Translations under genes and position numbers: made by a program
From: Ephydatia muelleri
Lineage: Eukaryota > Porifera > Demospongiae > Spongillida > Spongillidae
Length of the DNA: 64,000 nucleotides
NCBI GenBank assembly: GCA_013339895.1
Contig: JABACO010000001.1
Span: 18,645,370 to 18,709,369, forward strand
Reading direction: 5' to 3'
Part shown: positions 56,025 to 64,000 of the stretch, in pieces
Layout of the letters: each line of letters opens with the position of its first letter
Numbering within the stretch: the first letter of the stretch is position 1
The notes under the pieces: model-generated
Seen by the model: the letters and a program-made list of their open reading frames with translations, nothing else
What the model was told of the DNA's origin: nothing
The model's database searches: none

Positions 56025-59000
56025 TTAAGTCTGTTTTCCTCTACCATAATAGTCAGGGGGTTTCCTTTGCCTCATCGGGTAACGAGGTTGCTGAGAGTGC
56101 ATTTCAGGGACTGTCACTGTCTTTGGAGTAGTTGCGGTTGACTTGCTCGAACCTGTCTTCCCATCGTCAGGTTCCACCACAACTGGTACCACTGGTTCCT
56201 GCACAGCCTGATGTGATGGTAGCAGCTTTGAATCAGGAGATGGTAACTTTTCTGTGACCTTTTTTTCATTACTGCCGTCCTTAGCACTATTTTCTGGCAG
56301 TGAGTCTTCATAAGTGATACTGTGATCATCCTCTGTGGGTGTTACTGACTCTGCTTCATGGCGATGCTTAATATGATCAACATGACGCCTCCAAAACACA
56401 TGAGGTTCCACCTCAACCAAGTAAGTTAACGGACCTTTACACTCAGAGATAACTCCTGCCACCCATGGTGGCCCCTGCAGGAAATTCTTCGCCATCACTT
56501 TCTGTCCAATTTCAAATTCCCTGCTCCTTGCATGACGATCGTGTAACTCCTTCTGTAGAGCTTGCTTGTCACATACTGTGCCTGAATAATTTGGACGGAT
56601 TGCATCCAACCGGGTCCGGATAGTACGTTTAAGGAATAGTTCACAAGGAGCGACTTGAGTAGTTGCATGAGGAGTACTGCGGTAAGTCAACAAGAAACGG
56701 CACAATTTCTGACTCAATGAAGCTCCGTCGTTCCTTGCTGCTGACATTGCTTTCTTGAACGTTTGTACAAACCGTTCTGCCAATCCATTTGAAGCTGGAT
56801 GATATGGTGCCACCCGAATATGCTTCACAGCATTCCCAGCCATGAAATCAGCAAATTCCTTTGATACAAACTGTGGACCGTTGTCCGATACCAACTGGTT
56901 TGGTACACCATATGAGGCAAATAACAGTCGCAGTGCCTCAATGGTCCTGGCTGCGGTTGTGGATGATGCCATTGGTATAACCTCAGGCCATTTTGAATGC
57001 GCATCTACCACTATCAAGAACTGCTGTCCCAGGAATGGGCCTGCGAAATCAACATGAATACGTTGCCAGGGTAATGATGGCCACACCCATGGATGCAATG
57101 GAGCTGCAGGTGGAGTCAACTTGACTTCTTGACAAGGAATGCACGATTTTGCTAGATGTTCTAACTCAGTGTCCAACCCTGGCCACCACAAATAACCTCG
57201 GGCTAACGACTTCATTCGTGACGCCCCGGGGTGACCCTTGTGCAATTCCTCAAGTACTCTTCCCTGCAACTTCTTAGGCACCAGCACTCGTACCCCCCAC
57301 AACAAGCAACCGCTTTCAATGGTTATCTCATCTCGCCGAATCCAGTATGGCTTCAAATCATCATTCACTTTAGTAGGCCAACCTTTCTGTGTTAACAACA
57401 GCACTTTGCCTAAAATTTGGTCACACCCTGTTGCCGCTCTCAACTGCTCAGCTGTCACAGGCAAACTTTCCAACTGTGCTACATTGAAAACTGTTGCTGC
57501 TGTCACATCCTCCTCCTCTCCAGTACTTTGCAAAGGCAACCGTGACAAGCCATCAGCATTTGCATGACAAGCCGTTGAACGGTACTCAATAGTATACTGA
57601 TATGTGGATAGCAACAATGCCCACCTTTGAAGTCGAGCAGCAGCCAGGGTAGGAATACCTGCCTTTGATCCCAAAATGGTAGTTAACGGCTTGTGATCTG
57701 TATACAAAGTAAATGGACGTCCATAAAGATACTGGTGGAATTTACGAACACCGAATATTAAGGAAAGAGCTTCTTTCTCCAGTTGTGCATAATTTCTCTC
57801 GCTAGATGACAATGTTCTGGATGCAAATGCAACCGGCCTCTCTGACCCGTCAGGACACACGTGTGAGAGTACAGCTCCAACTCCATACTCTGATGCATCA
57901 CCAGCCAATTTTAGCGGCATAGTTGGATCATAGTGAACCAGAACTCGACTAGATGCCAGACTTTGCTTCGCTAACTGGAATGCTTCTTCACACAATTCAT
58001 CCCATTCCCAAGAGACATCTTGTCTCAACAATCTATTCAGGGGATGAAGCACCGTTGACAAGTTTGGTATGAACCTGGCATAGTAATTAACCAAACCCAA
58101 GAATGATCGCATCTGATTTAGATCCTTTGGTGCAGGAGCCTCAAGAATAGCCTTCAACTTTTCTGGAGTTGTATGTAATCCCTCTGCATCAACAACATGG
58201 CCAAGGTATTCCACAGACTTTGCCATAAAAACACACTTGTTCTTCTGTATGGTCAAGCCTGCTTCCTGTAACCTGCTTAACACCTGCTCCAAAGCCTGCA
58301 GATGTTGGGCATCATCCTTTCCTGTCACTAAAATGTCATCAATATAGCAGATCACTCCCGCTATGCCTTGCAAAATGGAGTCCATTGCCCGCTGAAACAA
58401 TGCAGGGGCAGAAGCCACCCCGAAAGGAAGGCGTGTATAACTGAACAACCCAATGTGTGTGTTTATGACCACCAACTCACAAGACTCTTCTTCCAAAACC
58501 AATTGCTGGTATGCTTGAGACAGATCGATTTTTGAAAACTTTTGTCCTCCTGCTAGGGTGGCAAACAAGTCATTTGGCTTTGGCAGAGGATAGCGATCCA
58601 CCTCCAAATACTGGTTAATAGTCATCTTGTAGTCACCACACAATCGAACTCTGCCATCCTTCTTTGGGACCACTACAATTGGTGCAGCCCAAGAACTGTG
58701 TGTTATCCTTCTCAATATTCCTTGCTCTTCAAGATGACGAATTTCCTGCTCCACTGCCTCCTTCAGAGCAAAGGGTATAGGCCTAGGTCTGATAAACCTT
58801 GGTACTACTCCAGCCTTCAGTACCAACTTGGCTTTAACGCCTTTCATTGTACCTAGCTCAGCCTTGAAAACATCAGCATACTTGCGCATCAACGTTTTGA
58901 CCATTTGGTCACTTTGTGAAGGACTGATCCAATGACACATAGCAGACCAATCAAGCTTGATCTGCTGAAGCCAATCCCTTCCTATCAAACTTGGTCCATC

Positions 59001-60164
59001 CTCCTTCACAACTCTCAGCAACAACTCATATCTCCGACCACCATACTGTACCTGCAGCTCAGCCTCTCCCAGTACCTTCAACCGCATGTGATTATATGCT
59101 CTCAAAACAACATCTGCCTTCCGTAATTTCACTTGACCCCTAATCTGCTTCCAAGTGCGCTCTGATACTAACGAGACAGCTGCCCCAGTGTCTACTTCCA
59201 TCTCAATCGTTGTTCCGTTCACTGCAATCTTCACCACAATAGGACGAACTTGAGGTGTTCCAACAGCAAACACACTAACGTTGTCAATTGCAGATTCTTC
59301 TTCTGCAGAATCATCCACTGAGAGAGTGTTGCGCCCTTGATAAGGTTGTGATGTTGGCTTAGACAAACCAACTGGCCTCCCACCACTTCTACATACTCTA
59401 GCAATATGCCCAGGTTTATTGCATTTGAAACATGTAGCCTGCCTAAATGGACACCTATCAGCAAGATGCTTACTGCTTCCACAACGTGTACATTTTGATG
59501 AAATAGTTGTATCTGTCCTCGTAGTCACCTTCTTCACTGTCAGACTAGGTTCTTTCAGTCGCTGGGCATTCATTAGAACAGCCTCCCTACTTTGTGCGAT
59601 TTCTAATGCTCGCGCCAATGTTAATTCATTCTCTGTCAGTAACGCCCTTTGCGTACTTTCTTCGCGTAATCCGCACACCAGCCTATCCCTAAGCGCTTCC
59701 TCTAGATAACCGCCAAAACGACAATGTGTAGCAAGCTTCCTTAACTCAGCAACATACTCAGCCACACTTTCATCCGCACCCTGGCTCCTACGATGAAAGT
59801 GAAAACGCTCCGCTATAACAACAGGCTTGGGCTCAAAATGTCTCCTTAATGTACCCATCAGTTCAACAAGCGATACATCCTTTAGCTGCTGCGGCAGCAA
59901 CAAGTCACGCAACAGCGCGTAATTTTTACCCCCAATCAAAGAGAGGAATACCGCTACCTGACGCTCAGATTCAATCTTGTTTGCAACAAAATATAACCCC
60001 ATCCGCTCCAAGTATGAGGAAATACCTTCGACGTTGGGGTCAAATTCCTGTATGTGACCGAAAGCCATGTGCGCCATTCTTGAGAACCCGTCGAAGAGCC
60101 ACCCTCGTCGCCAAATGTAGTAACGCAGCAACCAGTGTAAATATACCACAAAAGGACAGCACAA
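56025..60164 (-). CDS. Gag-pol polyprotein of the young gypsy element
   Basis: One frame of up to 1379 codons (start uncertain; an inner Met near residue 30 is plausible). In order: gag-like N terminus (about 30-215), two CCHC zinc knuckles (about 225-260), aspartic protease (near 325), reverse transcriptase (about 470-660), RNase H (about 745-870), H2C2 finger and integrase core (about 970-1180), and a C-terminal region with a basic tail. No envelope gene is seen. Confidence 0.92.
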   Translation of the reverse strand: MCCPFVVYLHWLLRYYIWRRGWLFDGFSRMAHMAFGHIQEFDPNVEGISSYLERMGLYFVANKIESERQVAVFLSLIGGKNYALLRDLLLPQQLKDVSLVELMGTLRRHFEPKPVVIAERFHFHRRSQGADESVAEYVAELRKLATHCRFGGYLEEALRDRLVCGLREESTQRALLTENELTLARALEIAQSREAVLMNAQRLKEPSLTVKKVTTRTDTTISSKCTRCGSSKHLADRCPFRQATCFKCNKPGHIARVCRSGGRPVGLSKPTSQPYQGRNTLSVDDSAEEESAIDNVSVFAVGTPQVRPIVVKIAVNGTTIEMEVDTGAAVSLVSERTWKQIRGQVKLRKADVVLRAYNHMRLKVLGEAELQVQYGGRRYELLLRVVKEDGPSLIGRDWLQQIKLDWSAMCHWISPSQSDQMVKTLMRKYADVFKAELGTMKGVKAKLVLKAGVVPRFIRPRPIPFALKEAVEQEIRHLEEQGILRRITHSSWAAPIVVVPKKDGRVRLCGDYKMTINQYLEVDRYPLPKPNDLFATLAGGQKFSKIDLSQAYQQLVLEEESCELVVINTHIGLFSYTRLPFGVASAPALFQRAMDSILQGIAGVICYIDDILVTGKDDAQHLQALEQVLSRLQEAGLTIQKNKCVFMAKSVEYLGHVVDAEGLHTTPEKLKAILEAPAPKDLNQMRSFLGLVNYYARFIPNLSTVLHPLNRLLRQDVSWEWDELCEEAFQLAKQSLASSRVLVHYDPTMPLKLAGDASEYGVGAVLSHVCPDGSERPVAFASRTLSSSERNYAQLEKEALSLIFGVRKFHQYLYGRPFTLYTDHKPLTTILGSKAGIPTLAAARLQRWALLLSTYQYTIEYRSTACHANADGLSRLPLQSTGEEEDVTAATVFNVAQLESLPVTAEQLRAATGCDQILGKVLLLTQKGWPTKVNDDLKPYWIRRDEITIESGCLLWGVRVLVPKKLQGRVLEELHKGHPGASRMKSLARGYLWWPGLDTELEHLAKSCIPCQEVKLTPPAAPLHPWVWPSLPWQRIHVDFAGPFLGQQFLIVVDAHSKWPEVIPMASSTTAARTIEALRLLFASYGVPNQLVSDNGPQFVSKEFADFMAGNAVKHIRVAPYHPASNGLAERFVQTFKKAMSAARNDGASLSQKLCRFLLTYRSTPHATTQVAPCELFLKRTIRTRLDAIRPNYSGTVCDKQALQKELHDRHARSREFEIGQKVMAKNFLQGPPWVAGVISECKGPLTYLVEVEPHVFWRRHVDHIKHRHEAESVTPTEDDHSITYEDSLPENSAKDGSNEKKVTEKLPSPDSKLLPSHQAVQEPVVPVVVEPDDGKTGSSKSTATTPKTVTVPEMHSQQPRYPMRQRKPPDYYGRGKQT

Positions 60165-60265
60165 TCACACACCAACAGCCTGCTGCTGGTTCTACCTGTC
60201 TACCACTGTCCTGCGCATGCGCACTCTAATTCATGCACACCATATGGTTCATACACTACTCTACA
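60116..60265 (-). repeat. 5' LTR of the young gypsy element
   Basis: 150 bp, identical by eye to 55864-56013. On the minus strand it is followed two bases later by TGGCGACGAGG, the likely primer-binding region. Confidence 0.95.
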
Positions 60266-60394
60266 AATGTCTCCACTAAATTTACAAGTGACAGCATGCT
60301 TGCCAAGGGGGTCGAGCATGTTATCGGGATACATTGCACATATAGAAACAACTGTTTCAGTATATCTGTCTGCAGTCAGTGGCACTGCCAAATG

Positions 60395-63300
60395 TTATCA
60401 TCCGCATATATGTTAAGTTTCACAGAAAGTACTGATTTCATCAGAATGAATTGTCTGGAGCTAATGATGTCTACAAACAGCCTGGCAAATGCTACAGTCT
60501 GCATTAATGTCACAATTATTGATAAGGACATTGAGGTTGATGAATATTTCACTGCAATTCTTGATCCTGTAGATCCAGCTGTGAATATCACCTCAAAAAG
60601 TGACACCATCCTAATACCCAATGACCTAATTGATGGTGAGAAATTAATGGTTTATCATCCATCATTCATATATACTCTTTGGTTCAGTCTTCTGCTAGTG
60701 CTCAAATGGTGGACAGATCAGTGACAGTAACTGAAGGAACGATTGTCTTCCTTAACCTGTGTACAAAACCTATCTGGCAATTTGACAAGATCAATATTGA
60801 TTGATTTGGGAACTTAATTGATATTTTTAATTAAATAGTATGCATATACATGATTTGGTAACTAACGTAATTGCTGCTGCAAAATGTAAGCTATAATGAC
60901 TACACACTATTATAAGTAACAATGCTAGAAGTTTGTTATTTTGACATCAAACAATGCAGTATTAAATTCCTTAGATGATTAGGTATCTTACCTGCCACCC
61001 ATATGCACACCTGTATCCATAGAAACATGCATCACACTTCAATAATCACTATATTTCTTCCCCTCTTTTAATTACTCTTAAGACAGAGTATAATTTTGTG
61101 AGTGCCACATCTCAACAAATAGGAACTAACATTTCCAGAACTTACCACGTGAATGGTAATACCCAGTGCACCAAACTAATCCACAGTATATTGATTTTGA
61201 CCCAAAATATGGTACAGGATGTGATGACAGATGGCCCATGGCAATGTACTCCAACATGTATTGCATGAATAAAAAAAGTTATTAATATGGATTCAGCAAA
61301 ATTAAAATCAATGGAAGTAAGAACACAGACTCATTGGTAAATGATTTTAAAGTAAGGAGCTAAGTGCAAATAGAGATGCTGTGAGCAAATGTAACACATC
61401 TTGATGAAAGTAGTCTCCAAAATACTTGTCTAAAGTTATATTAAGTACAGTAACAGGCTCTTAATGACCAAATCATACTTGCATCAAACTATCAGAGTAA
61501 TCTATGAAAAATTCTGTGACTACTGAATTCCATTCATTTTATAACTTGCTCTCTTTGCTAGCTGTGCCACTTATAGGATCACTAGATAATTTTTAGTGGA
61601 GTTTTGATTATAAGTGTGTATTGCAATTTCTTTGCAGTGATTATACTTTGAATTCAAAAATACTAATGTTTCCTGCTTGGTCCACTCCTGGAAAACAGTT
61701 TCTATCATTGATGACAATATCCTGGAAAATACAGAAATATTGTATATATTTTAATGATACCAATGTTTTGATAAATGATCAGCAGGATAAAACAGCAATA
61801 AAGATAGAAGATTATACAGACAGTAAGTGTCTATATCTGTTTGACCCTAAATTTAGCTGAACATTTATAGCTGGTATTTACAAATGAAAATCTAATTTGC
61901 CACAGGCATTACAATAAGCATGGATAATCAAAATGTGGCAGTTGATGAAGATCATGGGAGCATTGAGATCTGCATTGATTTGGACATTGGTACTTTTGAA
62001 AGACATATAACTGTGTACTATCAAACAAGTGCAATCACAGGTAAGACTACCTGATAAGCTGACACTGACCATGCTAGCAACACCAAACCTCCACTATATA
62101 GAGAATAAAGAAAACATGACACTTATGGTGGGACTTTCAGCACTTCAGGATGACAAACGGTGCCAAAATGTTACATTATTAAAGGATAATGCTTTGAAAA
62201 ATTATGAGACGTTTAAGATATTTCTATTACCTTCTTGGATACAGAAGGGTAGTGACAATATTTCCATCTCATTACACTGAGGTGATTACTATACTTGAAG
62301 ATGATGGTACGTATGATTGATAGCAATACATTCAAAAACACATTTCATCCTATGCACGCACACAAGGTGATTGAAATAGGATTCGAACATGGTTGGTATA
62401 ATACCTCTGCAAGTGGTATCATGGTTATTGTATGTGCTGCAATATACAAGGATAGTTTGGAGAGGAATGTGACCATACTGATGGTAACTTTGAGTCTTGG
62501 TAAGTTATGAGAAAAAGTACATGCGTAGTATGATTATGCTATAGTACATGCAATATGCATTTATGCACATGACTGCATAAATTAAGCTTTTGCTGAATGT
62601 ACTTATTACAGATGCAACTACAACCTGGAATTGACTTCACAAACATCCACACTGTGGTGGAATTTGTTCTCAATTTGCCAACAGAACACAGTGTATTAGC
62701 ATTGACATTTTGAATGATGAAACCATCAAGCGAGATGAAACATTTTCTGTCTCCTTTTAAGGAAGACAGCAGCTGACAGCAGTGTGGTCAACTTTACAGC
62801 AGGATTTTCAACCATCACAGTTCACATTCAAGAAGATAATACAGGCAAGCAATGCTAATTATGTTAATCAATCTTCGTATTCAGTTTCTCATTCAGGGTA
62901 CTATTTTCCATTTTCAAGCTGCTTTTTAATGTTAGATTCGAAGGCATTCCTGTCATTATATGCATCGAGCTCATAAGGTACCCAGCTATTAATATACCAC
63001 ACACACATCTAGTTCTACTGAACTCTAGAGATATTAGTGCAAAAGGTAATGAATAAATTGCAAATAAATCTCTACTCATATTATTTTCTGCTGTAAGAGG
63101 AATAGACTATGACAATAGTACACATGTTGTTCTGTTTCATACTGAGAGCTTGATTGGGAACACCTCAATGACACAGTGAACGTCAATAAGCATAATGGAT
63201 GACAGTATCATAGAAGAAAGTGAATCATTTGAAGTGACTGTTAGTGTCCTTGATTCATATTGTGCAACTGTTACAAACAGAAGTCTATCATAGCAATTAC

Positions 63301-63470
63301 CCTTGAAGGTGACAAAAAGTGAAAGAAAGAGAATTGTGGATTATTTGAATCATGCACACTAATCGTCTCCTTGGAACACTTCTTTTTATTGACATACATC
63401 AGACCTTGTTGCAAGGTTTAGTGATATAACTCTAACGGGTGTTGTTGGAGAAAACTTGGAGGTGTGTGTT
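60395..63470 (+). pseudogene. Calx-beta domain gene remnant, copy 2
   Basis: Same exon series as 41940-44930, nearly identical in sequence: IIDKDIEVDEYFTAILDP near 60520, ISMDNQNVAVDEDHGSIEI (exon about 61908-62041), ILEDDG near 62305, STITVHIQEDNTG near 62845, SIIEESESFEVTVSV near 63215. It carries the same frameshifts and stops as copy 1. After 63464, where copy 1 ends, it appears to continue with VTVTLECQ, suggesting that the original gene extended further right. Confidence 0.7.
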
Positions 63471-63640
63471 ATTTTGGAATAGGTGACTGTTACTCTTGAA
63501 TGCCAGGTAAAGTTGGCTGCCTATGATCTCATGAACAGCTTTTCGTAAGAATGTGTTATGCTTTTTAAGATGAATAATCATCGTTTCAAAGTAATATATT
63601 TGTGGTTACTATGTTGTTACAAAGTACATAAACCATATGC
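63471..63640. other. Short spacer, nothing recognised beyond a possible Calx-beta tail
   Basis: AT-rich. A VTVTLECQ-like piece followed by GTAAAG near 63508 could be one more decayed exon end. Confidence 0.35.
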
Positions 63641-64000
63641 ATGGATAAGGGTCGTGCATTGCCTTTCACTAAACCAGTTTTCACACAGGCATCCATCGAG
63701 CACAAGGTAGAATACAATATCCTACCAAAGGCCCACCTATCCATGCACGTGCTTGCCGTTTGCACCCTGACAAAATGGAAGCAGCAAAAGCAGAATTTGC
63801 CAACATGGAAGCTATGGGTCTCATCCGAAGGCCATCTAGTCCTTGGGCGTCCCCTTTACGCATGATGCCTAAAGCATATGGAGGTTGAAGCCCTTGAATA
63901 TGGTGGACAGGGTACCTGTCAGGTGCAGTAACTACATTGATGCATCTGTAATCCCTGCAGGCCGCCAACTTCCAGCTACTAGTAGTGCTTCAATACTTGA
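63641..64000 (+). mobile_element. Ty3/gypsy fossil, partial, cut by the window edge
   Basis: Text of the start of a gypsy reverse transcriptase is readable (PSSPWASPLRMMPKAYGG-like on the plus strand, DYRCINVVTAPDRYPVHHIQ-like on the minus strand), so the remnant is in pieces of opposite orientation. It is broken, and its full extent lies beyond the window. Confidence 0.6.

Larger units (their letters stand above)
55864..60265 (-). mobile_element. Young Ty3/gypsy retrotransposon, looks whole
   Basis: 4.4 kb with two 150 bp LTRs that I read as identical and a 5-base target duplication AATGT (55859-55863 and 60266-60270). The empty site AATGT is seen in copy 1 near 41813. One long open frame covers gag and pol. 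Identical LTRs mean a very recent insertion. Clade not determined; the single gag-pol frame and short LTRs recall Mag or K02A2.6-like elements. Confidence 0.95.
55365..60391 (-). mobile_element. LINE 3' fragment, copy 2, split by a gypsy element
   Basis: Same fragment as 41316-41938. The part before the insertion is 60271-60391 (LTADRYTETVV to CKFSGDI) and the part after it is 55365-55863 (TRPADVLLPIRF to VEVYGALKAEHNF). The empty site in copy 1 shows the gypsy element entered after the duplication. Confidence 0.7.
45090..63464. repeat. Segmental tandem duplication, copy 2
   Basis: Partner of 30184-45014, longer because of a gypsy element (55864-60265), a 1257-base block (49889-51145) and smaller gains. 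The intact GTPase/docking gene lies in this copy. Confidence 0.9.

Noticed and set aside
63681-63968. 95-codon minus-strand frame as a separate gene
   Set aside because: It contains gypsy reverse-transcriptase text and belongs to the fossil at the window edge.

Overview
The window is animal nuclear DNA: spliced genes, long introns, and many mobile elements of eukaryotic families. The host genes (a p190RhoGAP-family GTPase, a flavin L-amino-acid oxidase, Calx-beta repeats) together with the repeat content suggest an early-branching invertebrate. A sponge is my best guess, at low to moderate confidence. I see no RNA genes and no CRISPR arrays.

Left part (1-22.7 kb). A minus-strand fragment of a LINE with a restriction-like endonuclease, a 0.37 kb MITE and homopolymer tracts are followed by a decayed hAT transposase (about 2.4-4.6 kb). 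A four-exon L-amino-acid oxidase gene runs from 7.2 to 17.45 kb (+). It has a TATA box and, upstream, two copies of a 0.48 kb block. Its first intron is packed with nested elements: a LINE of the same restriction-like endonuclease family with an internal tandem duplication, a piggyBac element (TTAA target) inside the LINE, and a hAT-type MITE (8 bp target duplication) also inside the LINE. A decayed Ty3/gypsy fossil and a 0.58 kb TTAA MITE follow.

Middle (22.7-30.2 kb). A broken Ty3/gypsy element with both LTRs, then 2.4 kb with no gene that I recognise.

Right part (30.2-63.5 kb). Two tandem copies of one segment make up most of the window. Each copy carries, on the minus strand, a two-exon gene joining a p190RhoGAP-type N-terminal GTPase plus FF-like region to a long tail rich in SH2-docking tyrosine motifs (YxxM, YxN) arranged as two repeated modules. 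No RhoGAP domain is visible. Each copy also carries a LINE 3' fragment (-) and a Calx-beta exon series (+) that was already broken before the duplication. After duplication, copy 1 received a Ginger-type DNA transposon (integrase plus OTU protease, multi-exon) inside the GTPase exon. Copy 2 received a very young Ty3/gypsy element and a 1.26 kb block holding an almost perfect 126 bp foldback. Copy 2 keeps an open two-exon frame of 1055 codons, so it is the likely working gene. The copies differ unevenly: Calx-beta DNA is nearly identical while the docking exon is much more diverged.

The window ends inside another Ty3/gypsy fossil (63.64 kb to the edge). The strongest candidate for something undescribed is the p190-like GTPase/tyrosine-docking protein and the uneven divergence of its two copies.
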